A stretch of DNA of 8,830 nt from an uncultured Clostridia bacterium (GCA_946405475.1 CAMJHI010000078.1:1-8830); one strand, 5' to 3'. Counted from the stretch's first letter, positions 1-6,637 are shown. Translations and numbers: made by a program. The notes: generated by a model not told the origin, from the letters alone.

Positions 1-10
1 CGGTCAAACA

Positions 11-35
11 GTAGGGCACGCATACATGCGTGCCG
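11..35 (+). repeat. GTAGGGC-tagged hairpin, copy a
   Basis: A perfect 9-bp stem GGCACGCAT/ATGCGTGCC (15-23 with 26-34) closes a 2-nt loop and is preceded by GTAG. Together with the flanking CGGTCAAACA at 1-10 it is the inverted counterpart of 6797-6830. It is one of six related hairpins here, and its AC/GT stem pairs differ from the AA/TT pairs of copies b and f. Confidence 0.8.
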
Positions 36-66
36 TATGAGCCTCCTCGCAGAGGAAACCTAGAAT

Positions 67-86
67 GGCTTCCCTTGGGGGAAGCC
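67..86. repeat. GGCTTCCC/GGGAAGCC palindrome (site lacking the 131-bp module)
   Basis: A near-perfect short palindrome in copy 1 of the composite repeat. At the equivalent place in copy 2 (7045-7195) the same outer sequence is split by an extra 131 bp. The version here is exactly what a deletion between the two GCTTCCCC direct repeats of copy 2 would leave, or what a pre-insertion site would look like. Confidence 0.75.
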
Positions 87-139
87 TTTTTTGTGCCGTA
101 AAAGCTGTAAAAAAACAACTTTTGCATCGTTCTGCAATC

Positions 140-203
140 CCTCAGTCACGCGTTCCGCATGACAGCTCCCTTTACACAAGGGAGCCTTGGTGTTTCCTCA
201 GTC
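140..203 (-). repeat. 56-bp two-hairpin module, copy 1
   Basis: The module is bounded by direct repeats CCTCAGTC at 140-147 and 196-203, 56 bp apart. On the minus strand it holds a hairpin with arms GGCTCCCTT/AAGGGAGCT, then GTCATGCG-GAA-CGCGTGAC, in which one pair has become a G-T wobble compared with copy 2. Copy 3 of the composite repeat (8817-8824) has a single GACTGAGG and no module. Confidence 0.75.
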
Positions 204-263
204 TGCGCTTGCGCGATACGATTGTTTTCCTTTGCTGCGAGGGAAATGGCATTTCGTTTTTAC

Positions 264-291
264 GGCGGCAAGCATGTATGCTTGCCCTACA
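264..291 (-). repeat. GTAGGGC-tagged hairpin, copy b
   Basis: A perfect 9-bp stem GGCAAGCAT/ATGCTTGCC (267-275 with 278-286) with a 2-nt loop, followed by CCTAC. The GTAGGGC tag is therefore on the minus strand. Confidence 0.8.
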
Positions 292-352
292 CACTTTCCG
301 GAACGCTGTGTGTGGGAAATCACCGCTTCTTTCGGATTTATCGTTCACAATT

Positions 353-380
353 CCTAATTCATAATTCCTAATTCATAATT
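353..380. repeat. Heptamer array (CCTAATT/CATAATT)
   Basis: Four consecutive 7-bp units alternate CCTAATT and CATAATT, so a 14-bp unit is repeated twice perfectly. On the opposite strand these are the TAGGAAT/TATGAAT words found at 8621-8683. The array lies inside composite repeat copy 1. Confidence 0.85.
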
Positions 381-475
381 GCCCGCAGGGCGGTACCTCT
401 TAACTCTTAATTCTGACCTCTGAACTGCGAAGGGGCTCCGCCCTTGCCCGATTATATGAAGTTGAGATATTAACT

Positions 476-545
476 GCTATCGGCTATTCGCTATCCGCTA
501 TCCGCTATCCGCTCAATTCCGCCTTTCGCCTTCCGCCTTTCGCCT
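476..545. repeat. Ten-unit heptamer array abutting the spoIIE stop codon
   Basis: Ten consecutive 7-bp units: GCTATCG, GCTATTC, three of GCTATCC, GCTCAAT, then alternating TCCGCCT and TTCGCCT. The last unit ends at 545, the third base of the minus-strand TAA stop (545-547) of the SpoIIE gene, so the array runs into the stop codon. There is no recognisable intrinsic terminator for spoIIE in this stretch. The spacer between this array and composite repeat copy 1 contains a short GGGCTCCGCCCTT motif (434-445) that recurs at 6675-6687. Confidence 0.85.
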
Positions 546-2605
546 TAGTTTTGCCCTATCATCACGACCACCGCCGTGATATCGTCGCAGTGCGCGGCGG
601 GGCTGCTTTCTCTGGCCAGTTTAACGATCTGCTCCGCCAGCTCGGCGGGGTCTTTTTTTCGGGTGTGCGCCAGCTCGCTTTTCACCTGCGCCAGACATTC
701 CGCGCCCACGCCGTCGGACATGACCAGCACGATATCGCCCGCGCCGATGGGCAGCGTCGCTTCGTCGATCTGGGTTTCCCGCAAAATGCCCAGCGGCAAT
801 GAGCTTTTGCCCACCGTCGCCACCCGATGGCCGCGGCGCACGAGGCTGACGTTCGCGCCCGCCTTGAAAAACGCCGCTTTTTTTGCGTAAAGGTCGAACC
901 GAACGGCGTCCACGGTCGCCAGCGTTTCCTCGGCGGATTTGGCGATCATGGCCGAATTGGTCAGCCGGAACGCGCTGCCGGGGTTGAGCCCCGCCGCCAG
1001 CAGCCGCGCAAACAGCCACGCTGCCACCGCGCCGTCAATGGCGGCGCGCGCCCCGGTGCCCATGCCGTCGCTCACCAGCACCACCTGCCGCCCCTCGCGG
1101 TCGGTGAACCGCTCGAACCGGTCGCCGCAAAGCCCCGACGCATCGCTGACATGCTGCGCGTGGCCGATGCGCAGATTCAGCGCGGGCTTTTCGTCAAAGA
1201 CAAGGCTTGTCCCGCTTTCCTGCTCGGTCACGGTCGGGCTGTTGAGCGCAAAGCCGCAGGCCTTTTCCAGCGCGCCCAGCAGCGCCGCCCGGCTCACGCT
1301 GCCCCGGATGGGTTCCGCGTGGATCTCGACCCGCCCCCGCCCGCCGGTGCGGGTGCAGACCACCTGCTTCGGGCTGACGCCGAACGAGCGCAGCACGGTT
1401 TCGACCCGCTGCGCCGCCGCCATATCAAACGTGATATCCTCCGCCAGCCGCAGCGAAACGTCCTCCAGCACACCGGCCATGTGGCGAAACTGGTCGAACA
1501 CCAGCGCGCCCTTTTCATCCTGTTTTTCCGTTTGATCGTAACGGCCGATCTCATCCGTGATCCTCTCCATAGCGGTCGATACCTCTCCCATCGCTTTTTT
1601 GACGCGGCCCACGCGCATGAGCAGCAATTGCTTCATCGCTTCGGCCTGCGGCATTTCGTCGGCGCGGCTCAGCAGCCGCTGCGCCTGCTCCAAAACAAAC
1701 CCGGGCAGCAGCAGAAAGCTCAGGCAGCCCAGCGTGTTTTCCAGCAGCAGCGGTACAACGGCCGCCGGTTCGGTTCCGCTGAGCAGCAAAAAAACGCCGC
1801 CCGCCGCCCAGAAGCCAAACGCCTTCGGCAGCCGCGCCCGGCCCCGGAACAGACCCGCCGCCAGCGCCCCGCAGGTGTAAACGACGCCCGGCGGCAGCTC
1901 CGGCTCGAAAACGCTCAGCGTAAATCCCAGCGCGCAGCCGATCACCGCCGCCGCGCCCAGCCCGCCGACCTGCGCGCCCAACAGCACGATCAGCGCCGCC
2001 GCTGCTCTGGCAAATGAAAGGCCCGCCGCGTTCAGCCATTCCACCGCGCCCAGCAGCACCGCGCCGAACGCCAGCAGACACGCGCGCTGTTCCCCGTCGG
2101 GCGCGCGCTGATCCCGGAGCGCCTGCCGCGCCCGGATCGCCCCGCAAAACAAATAAGCGCCCGCGCCGCCCAGCAAAGCTTCGCAGCCGTTCAGCAGCAC
2201 GCCGTCGACCGAAAAGCCCTGCGCCGCCATGACCGTCAGACCGGCCAGCAGCAAACAGGCCGCGGCATTGATCGAGCGCGTGACCGCGGTCTGCCGCACG
2301 AACCCCGCCTTATGCAGCAGCAAATTGACGAACCCGGCCACGATCACCGCCGCCGCCCTTTGCGCTGCGGCCGCCCCGCGCAGCCGCAAAAAACAGCCCA
2401 GACAGCCGCCGAGCACCGCCGCCGGAAGCTGCCCGGCGCCGACCGCCGCGACGAACGCGCACCCGAACGGCGAAACCGAACCGAACAGCACAGCCGTCGC
2501 CAGCCCGAGCGCCGGCAAAAAGCCCGCCGCCTGTTCCGCCGCCAGCCGTTTGCCCCGGGGTGACAGGCGCGGGAGCGTGATGCTTTTCTTAATATTTTTA
2601 ACCAT
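545..2605 (-). CDS. spoIIE: Stage II sporulation protein E, PP2C-family serine phosphatase
   Basis: A membrane-bound phosphatase that, in characterised Bacilli, dephosphorylates the anti-anti-sigma factor SpoIIAA at the polar septum and so releases sigma-F in the forespore. The 686-residue product has about ten hydrophobic segments at residues 29-305, a charged linker/regulatory region at about 306-450, and a C-terminal PP2C domain. Metal-binding signatures are all present: DGMG at 513-516, TVDAV at 564-568, SDG at 630-632 and DDIT at 674-677, so it should be catalytically active. It is shorter than Bacillus subtilis SpoIIE (about 827 residues), mostly before the phosphatase domain. The start at 2605 is preferred because a GGAG lies 9 nt upstream; the upstream in-frame ATG at 2626 has no Shine-Dalgarno. 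It is divergent from rlmB. The tilS/hpt neighbours often seen beside spoIIE in Firmicutes do not follow; repeats do. Confidence 0.92.
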   Translation of the reverse strand: MVKNIKKSITLPRLSPRGKRLAAEQAAGFLPALGLATAVLFGSVSPFGCAFVAAVGAGQLPAAVLGGCLGCFLRLRGAAAAQRAAAVIVAGFVNLLLHKAGFVRQTAVTRSINAAACLLLAGLTVMAAQGFSVDGVLLNGCEALLGGAGAYLFCGAIRARQALRDQRAPDGEQRACLLAFGAVLLGAVEWLNAAGLSFARAAAALIVLLGAQVGGLGAAAVIGCALGFTLSVFEPELPPGVVYTCGALAAGLFRGRARLPKAFGFWAAGGVFLLLSGTEPAAVVPLLLENTLGCLSFLLLPGFVLEQAQRLLSRADEMPQAEAMKQLLLMRVGRVKKAMGEVSTAMERITDEIGRYDQTEKQDEKGALVFDQFRHMAGVLEDVSLRLAEDITFDMAAAQRVETVLRSFGVSPKQVVCTRTGGRGRVEIHAEPIRGSVSRAALLGALEKACGFALNSPTVTEQESGTSLVFDEKPALNLRIGHAQHVSDASGLCGDRFERFTDREGRQVVLVSDGMGTGARAAIDGAVAAWLFARLLAAGLNPGSAFRLTNSAMIAKSAEETLATVDAVRFDLYAKKAAFFKAGANVSLVRRGHRVATVGKSSLPLGILRETQIDEATLPIGAGDIVLVMSDGVGAECLAQVKSELAHTRKKDPAELAEQIVKLARESSPAAHCDDITAVVVMIGQN

Positions 2606-2614
2606 TACAGTACG

Positions 2615-2618
2615 CTCC
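2615..2618 (-). promoter_or_regulatory. RBS deciding the spoIIE start
   Basis: GGAG on the minus strand lies 9 nt before the ATG at 2605. It sits inside the codons that would be used if translation began at 2626, which argues for the shorter protein. Confidence 0.65.
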
Positions 2619-2641
2619 GAACACATTTTGATTTTTTGTTC

Positions 2642-2675
2642 ATCATACCACCGGAGCGAGGCAAAAATTTGTCAC
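2642..2675 (-). promoter_or_regulatory. Candidate spoIIE promoter with long spacer and 0A-like box
   Basis: On the minus strand, GTGACA (2675-2670) and TATGAT (2647-2642) each match five of six positions of the sigma-A -35 and -10 consensus but are 22 bp apart instead of 17. TGACAAA (2674-2668) overlaps the -35 and is one mismatch from the Spo0A box TGNCGAA. Spo0A-activated sigma-A promoters of B. subtilis (spoIIG, spoIIE) are known for 21-22 bp spacing. The Spo0A assignment is inference from short motifs. Confidence 0.5.
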
Positions 2676-2702
2676 TATCTCTTGTATTTTTTTGAAAAAT
2701 GA

Positions 2703-2731
2703 TTGGCTTTTTTAACTAAATATGGTAGAAT
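2703..2731 (+). promoter_or_regulatory. Candidate sigma-A promoter for rlmB and the downstream membrane gene
   Basis: TTGGCT at 2703-2708 and TAGAAT at 2726-2731 are separated by 17 bp. The -10 is preceded by TGG, giving an extended -10 (TGn). The start codon is 33 bp downstream of the -10. The GGAG ribosome binding site is at 2752-2755, 9 nt before the ATG. Confidence 0.6.
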
Positions 2732-2764
2732 AAATTGAATTATCATGTTTTGGAGCGGTGAACC

Positions 2765-3505
2765 ATGCAAGAACAAAAGCCCGACCTCATCATCGGGCGC
2801 AACGCGGTGAACGAAGCCCTGCGCAGCGGGCGCGAGATCGACAGCCTGCTCGTAGCCCGGGGCGAGCGCAGCGGCAGCCTCGGCAAGCTGATCGGCCAAT
2901 GCCGCGAAAAAGGCGTTGTGGTGAAAGAGGTCGACCGGAAAAAGCTGGATTATCTTTGCGGCGAGGGCAACCACCAGGGGGTGGCCGCCTACGTGGCCGC
3001 TCACGAATACGCAAGCGTTGACGATCTGTTCCGCGCCGCCGAAGCCAAAAACGAACCTCCGTTTTTCATCGTTTGCGATGAGATCGAGGACCCGCACAAC
3101 CTCGGCGCGATCATCCGCACGGCGGATGCGGCCGGCGCGCACGGCGTCATCATCCCCAAGCGGCGCAACGCCGGGCTGAGCTACGCCGTGGGCAAAACCT
3201 CCGCCGGGGCCATCGAATATGTGCCCGTGGCGCGCGTGGCCAATCTGCCCGCCCTGCTCGAAGAACTCAAGCAGCGCGGCGTGTGGGTCTACGGCGCGGA
3301 TATGGACGGGCAGAGCTGGCACCAGACCGATTTCAGCGGCGGCGTCGCGCTCGTCATCGGCTCCGAAGGCCGCGGACTCGGCCGCCTGGTCAAAGAAAAA
3401 TGCGACGTCATCGTGTCCCTGCCCATGAAGGGCAGCGTAAATTCCCTCAACGCCTCGGTCGCGGCGGGCGTGCTCATGTTTGAAGTGGCCCGTCAACGGC
3501 TTTGA
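2765..3505 (+). CDS. rlmB: RlmB/TrmH-family 23S rRNA (guanosine-2'-O-)-methyltransferase
   Basis: A SPOUT-class methyltransferase, 246 residues, the usual length for the RlmB group. It uses S-adenosylmethionine to methylate a ribose 2'-O in 23S rRNA (G2251 in Escherichia coli). Residues 7-80 form the N-terminal substrate-binding domain, starting IIGRNAVNEAL and ending HQGVAAYV. The three SPOUT motifs are intact: motif 1 at 109-121 with the catalytic arginine R118, motif 2 IGSEGRGL at 198-205, and motif 3 at 218-231 containing SLNAS, which forms the cofactor-binding knot. The ATG start at 2765 has a GGAG 9 nt upstream. The next gene starts 19 bp after the stop on the same strand, so the two are probably cotranscribed. 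The exact target guanosine cannot be read from sequence; a paralogous TrmH-family specificity is possible. Confidence 0.93.
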   Translation: MQEQKPDLIIGRNAVNEALRSGREIDSLLVARGERSGSLGKLIGQCREKGVVVKEVDRKKLDYLCGEGNHQGVAAYVAAHEYASVDDLFRAAEAKNEPPFFIVCDEIEDPHNLGAIIRTADAAGAHGVIIPKRRNAGLSYAVGKTSAGAIEYVPVARVANLPALLEELKQRGVWVYGADMDGQSWHQTDFSGGVALVIGSEGRGLGRLVKEKCDVIVSLPMKGSVNSLNASVAAGVLMFEVARQRL

Positions 3506-3510
3506 ACGAA

Positions 3511-3527
3511 AGGAGTGGACAGAATTG
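3511..3527 (+). promoter_or_regulatory. RBS and TTG start of the membrane gene
   Basis: AGGAG at 3511-3515 lies 9 nt before an in-frame TTG at 3525-3527. An in-frame ATG at 3480 lies inside rlmB, lacks a Shine-Dalgarno, and its first 15 codons overlap the conserved end of rlmB in another frame. The TTG start is therefore preferred. Confidence 0.75.
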
Positions 3528-6500
3528 CAACCGGATTTTGACTTTTCCTTAGACGATTTGCTGGCACAGATCGAAGACGCCCTCCCCACGGTGCCTGAGG
3601 CGCTTGAAGTGCCAACCAATATGGACGAGGAACTGACAGATAATATTGAAATCTCTTCTTCTGCGGAACTGACGGAGAATTCCTCCGAGGTGCCTGAGGC
3701 GCTTGAAGCGCCAATCAATAATAACGAGGAACCGGCAGATAGTAGTGAAGCCTCTTCTTCCGAGGAGCCTGCGGCTGTACCCTCAAAGGTGCCTGAGGCA
3801 CCAATCAATAATGACGAGGAACCGGCAGATAGTAGTGAAGCCTCTTCTTCCGAGGAGCCTGCGCCTGTTCCCCCCACGGTACCTGAGGTGCCTGAGGCAC
3901 CAATCAATAATGACGAGAAACTGACAGATAATAGTGAAATAACTGCCACCGAGGAACCTGTGGCTGAACCCGAAGAACCCGCGGCTGAGCCCGAAACACC
4001 CGCGACCGAACCCGAAGCACTCACGGTCGAGCCCGAAGAGCTCACGGCTAAACCCGAAGAGCTCACGGTCGAACCCGAAGAGCTCGCGGCTGAACCGGAG
4101 GAATCTGCGGATATTCCCTCCGCGGAACCTATCAATAATGAAAAGCCAGCGGAAACTCCTTCTCCCGCTCCCGAGCCCGAAGAGCCGGTCGCTTATCAGC
4201 CGATCCCGACGGCGCAAGCGCCCGAAACGGAGCCGGACAACCAAGAGAGCGAGCCGCCTGTGAAGGTGTTCGACCCGCGCGCGTTCGCCGTGCCGAAGCC
4301 GCCGGCCGAAAAGCCGCTGCAGGAAAGCCTGTTCGGCCCGGAAGACACGAAACCGGCCACGGATAAAACCATTGAGATCGACCACGGCTTCCTCAAAAAG
4401 CACACCGAAAAGCCGCTGACCGGCGAGCAGGCGGATCTGGCCAGAACGCAGCCCATCACGTTCCGCGCCATGCAGAATTCGCCCCTGTTCTTTGAGCGGC
4501 CGGGCATCGTCACCGGCAAGAGCGTGTTCGGCAAAACGGGCGACCTGAGCGCCCTGCCCGAGATCATGGCGGCCGACGAAGCGCTCAGCAGCATGAAAAA
4601 GGCGGAAGACGCCGCCAAGCCGAAGGAAGAGCCCGACGACGCGCAGATGATCTTTCCGGGCTTTGCGCCCGAGACCGAGCCGCGCGTGCTGGTCGATGAA
4701 GAAGCGGCCGAAAACGAGCTGAAAGAAAACCGCAGCCAAAAGGTGGAAAGCTTCCGCCTGGAGGGTGTGGAGGAACCCGAAAAAGAGATCAACACCGAGA
4801 TCCTCGACGAGCTGGAGGACGGCGGCGGCGAAGGCATGCCGGTGCGGCGTTTTTCCGGCATCAAGGCCCGCGCGCGCGCAAACCGCCAGAGCGTGGAATA
4901 CAACCGCCCGCAGGATAAAAACCGCGTGCTCCGCTTTTTGGAAAAGAAGCGCGTCGTCACCCTCGTTTCCACCGTCATCTGCGCCGTTTGCACGCTGGCG
5001 CTTCTGTTCACCGGCGCCATCCCCGCCGTGGCTGACGCAATGGATGCGGGCGCGTCGGCGCAGTGGCTGGGCAGCATGCCCGTGAGCTATTTCGTTTCGC
5101 TCCTGCTGCTCATCGTGTGCGCCTTCGGCGGCGTGCCGATCTATGCCCGCGGCGTCACCTGCTTTTTCCGCGGCAGCGGCAAGCCCAACGCCTGCACCGC
5201 GGTGTTTGCCGCGCTGGCGGCAAGCTTTATCCAGCTCATCGCGGCGAGCCTTGCCTACGACGGCGAAAAGGTGCCCTGCTTTGCGCTGCTGGCCGCCCTG
5301 AGCGTCACGCTGTTCGGCGTGGGCAATCTGATCTCGCTGGACACCATCGCCAAAAACTTTTTGTTCCTCACCGAGCTGGATAAAAACGAGCTCTACGCCG
5401 CCGACACCATTGAAAACACGGCCGACGTCAAGCGTCTGGCGCAGGACAGCGTCATCGGCGGCTCGGATATCCGCTATTCCTCCAAAGCAAAATTCGCCGG
5501 CAGCTTCCTTTCCTACTCCTTCGCCGGGGATTCCACCGACGACCTGTGCGCCTGGCTGGTGCCGGTGACCGCCGCGGTTTCGTTCTTTTTGGCCGTGCTG
5601 GTCGGGCTGGTCAAAAAAGACGTGGCCTACGCCTTCAGCATTTTCGGCTGCGCCATGGCCATGAGCGTGCCCGTTTCCGCCGCCATCGCGCTGGCGCTGC
5701 CGCTCAGCCGCGCCGACAATCAATTGCGGGAAGACGGCGCGTTTTTGAGCAGCTACGCCGCCGCGTTTGAATATGAAACCACCAACGTCATCGCCGTGGA
5801 CGCGGCCGACCTGTTCCCCGCCTCCTGCTGTGACATTCACGGCATGAAGCCGTTCGGCGGCGTGCGCATCGACGAGGCGATCCTGACCGCCGCCTCCATG
5901 ATTCTGGCCGTGGGCGGCCCCATCGGCAGCCTGCTGAGCAACGTGGTCATGGGGCGCAAAGAGCTGCTCATGCCCGTGGAGCACCTGATTTATGAAGACC
6001 GGCTGGGGCTGTCCGGCTGCATCCGCAACCGCTGCGTGGTGCTGGGCAACCGCCGCATGATGGAAAACCACAACATCGAGATCCCGCACGAGGCCAAAGA
6101 GGCGCGCTACGCCCGCCACGGCCGCCGCGTGCTCTATCTGGCCGACAACGGCAAGCTCATCGCCCTGTTCGTGGTCAGCTACGGTACCGACCGCCGCATT
6201 GTGGAGCAGGTGCGCAAAATTGAAGAAAACGGCATCAACATCCTGGTGCGCGCCACCGACCCGAACATCACCGAAAAAACCATCGCCATGACCTTCGGCA
6301 TTCCCGGCAGCAGCGTCAAGGTGGTGAGCAACGCCGCGGGCGAAGTGCTCACCAACTACGCCGAGCGGGTGAATGCAAAAGCCGAAGCCAAGCTCGTGCA
6401 CAACGGCTCGCCTCTGGCGTTCTTCCACGCCGTGCGCACCGCCGGGTGGCTTTGCGGCGTGGCCGGGCGCATCAACGCCCAGCAGATCGCCTGCTGCGCC

Positions 6501-6626
6501 GCCGGGCTGCTGATCGTGGCCATCCTCGCGCTGTTCACCGCCTCTGTTTCGCCGCTCGTCGCCTGCCTGTGCCAGCTCATGTGGGTGCTCGTCGGCCTCG
6601 CCGTGCCCCTCGTCGGTCGGGAGTAG
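3525..6626 (+). CDS. Degenerate P-type ATPase-like membrane protein with long acidic N-terminal extension
   Basis: 1033 residues from the TTG start. Residues 1-470 are acidic, Pro/Glu/Ser-rich and probably disordered, built partly from tandem repeats, and end in a basic stretch before the membrane. Residues 477-1033 follow a P1B-type ATPase order: helices at about 477-497, 520-541 (ending GGVPIYARG), 556-578 and 585-606; a short ~70-residue loop where an actuator domain would be; helices at 676-696 and 701-727; a loop with D759; an N-domain-like piece with VVLGNRRMM at about 838-846; a P-domain-like piece at 866-926; and last helices at 988-1006 and 1010-1030. Key catalytic motifs are missing: DKTGT is DAADL, TGES is absent, HP is GP (~798), TGD is ATD (910-912), and GDGxND is deleted. 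ATP-driven transport therefore looks impossible; a regulatory, scaffold or binding role is inference. It follows rlmB and is probably cotranscribed. Homology is read by eye, not searched. Confidence 0.7.
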   Translation: MQPDFDFSLDDLLAQIEDALPTVPEALEVPTNMDEELTDNIEISSSAELTENSSEVPEALEAPINNNEEPADSSEASSSEEPAAVPSKVPEAPINNDEEPADSSEASSSEEPAPVPPTVPEVPEAPINNDEKLTDNSEITATEEPVAEPEEPAAEPETPATEPEALTVEPEELTAKPEELTVEPEELAAEPEESADIPSAEPINNEKPAETPSPAPEPEEPVAYQPIPTAQAPETEPDNQESEPPVKVFDPRAFAVPKPPAEKPLQESLFGPEDTKPATDKTIEIDHGFLKKHTEKPLTGEQADLARTQPITFRAMQNSPLFFERPGIVTGKSVFGKTGDLSALPEIMAADEALSSMKKAEDAAKPKEEPDDAQMIFPGFAPETEPRVLVDEEAAENELKENRSQKVESFRLEGVEEPEKEINTEILDELEDGGGEGMPVRRFSGIKARARANRQSVEYNRPQDKNRVLRFLEKKRVVTLVSTVICAVCTLALLFTGAIPAVADAMDAGASAQWLGSMPVSYFVSLLLLIVCAFGGVPIYARGVTCFFRGSGKPNACTAVFAALAASFIQLIAASLAYDGEKVPCFALLAALSVTLFGVGNLISLDTIAKNFLFLTELDKNELYAADTIENTADVKRLAQDSVIGGSDIRYSSKAKFAGSFLSYSFAGDSTDDLCAWLVPVTAAVSFFLAVLVGLVKKDVAYAFSIFGCAMAMSVPVSAAIALALPLSRADNQLREDGAFLSSYAAAFEYETTNVIAVDAADLFPASCCDIHGMKPFGGVRIDEAILTAASMILAVGGPIGSLLSNVVMGRKELLMPVEHLIYEDRLGLSGCIRNRCVVLGNRRMMENHNIEIPHEAKEARYARHGRRVLYLADNGKLIALFVVSYGTDRRIVEQVRKIEENGINILVRATDPNITEKTIAMTFGIPGSSVKVVSNAAGEVLTNYAERVNAKAEAKLVHNGSPLAFFHAVRTAGWLCGVAGRINAQQIACCAAGLLIVAILALFTASVSPLVACLCQLMWVLVGLAVPLVGRE
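3591..3960 (+). repeat. 99-bp tandem repeat inside the coding region
   Basis: Units start at 3591, 3690, 3789 and 3888, each opening with GTGCCTGAGG and spaced exactly 99 bp (33 codons); the fourth is partial. Each unit encodes a variant of VPEAPINNDEEPADSSE followed by a serine/glutamate stretch. Units 2 and 3 are nearly identical over long runs, suggesting recent duplication. The AT-rich codons here (AAT, AGT, GAA, TCT) contrast with the GC-rich codons of the rest of the gene. Confidence 0.85.
3955..4110 (+). repeat. 24-bp tandem repeat inside the coding region
   Basis: About six copies of a degenerate 24-bp unit encode 8-residue blocks such as EPEELTVE and EPEEPAAE. They follow directly on the 99-bp repeats and extend the acidic, proline-spaced segment. 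Such arrays change length by replication slippage in steps of 8 residues while keeping frame. Confidence 0.8.
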
Positions 6627-6637
6627 CGCTTCGCTCA

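Larger units (their letters stand above)
1..430 (-). repeat. Composite interspersed repeat, copy 1 (reverse orientation)
   Basis: Read on the minus strand from about 430 to 1, this stretch is colinear with 8571-8830 and with 6848-7223. In order it holds: a segment starting CAGTTCAGA with GAGTTAAGAGG; a GCCCTGCGGGC mini-palindrome; a heptamer array; GCGGTGATTTCCCAC; a GTAGGGC hairpin; GTAAAAACGAAATGCCATTT; a 56-bp two-hairpin module; TTTACAGCTTTTACGGCAC; a GGCTTCCC/GGGAAGCC palindrome; CCTCTGCGAGGAGG; and a second GTAGGGC-type hairpin. It carries the 56-bp module but lacks the 131-bp module found in copy 2. The element continues beyond the left edge. An open reading frame crosses it, but the repeat is non-coding in character. 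No transposase is nearby. Confidence 0.85.

Noticed and set aside
11..35. Intrinsic terminators at the GTAGGGC hairpins
   Set aside because: The stems lack a following T-run, and the copies occur in tandem with other repeats away from gene ends as well.
65..364. 99-residue open frame with similarity to a minus-strand frame at 6761-7258
   Set aside because: The similarity comes from the composite repeat read in the same frame. Hairpins and indels in the repeat, lack of an RBS, and module gain or loss argue against a protein.
827..2017. 396-residue plus-strand open frame inside spoIIE
   Set aside because: Arg/Ala/Gln-rich shadow of the SpoIIE gene, which has complete PP2C motifs on the other strand.
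2605..2626. Earlier ATG at 2626 as the spoIIE start
   Set aside because: No Shine-Dalgarno upstream, while a GGAG at good distance serves the ATG at 2605.
2675..4135. 486-residue Ser/Gly-rich open frame on the minus strand
   Set aside because: It is the antisense of the acidic repeats and of rlmB. Its Ser/Gly repeats are the mirror of the Glu/Pro codons, and no Shine-Dalgarno was noted.
3525..6626. Functional metal-transporting ATPase annotation
   Set aside because: DKTGT, TGES and GDGxND are all missing, so transfer of a transport function would be misleading.
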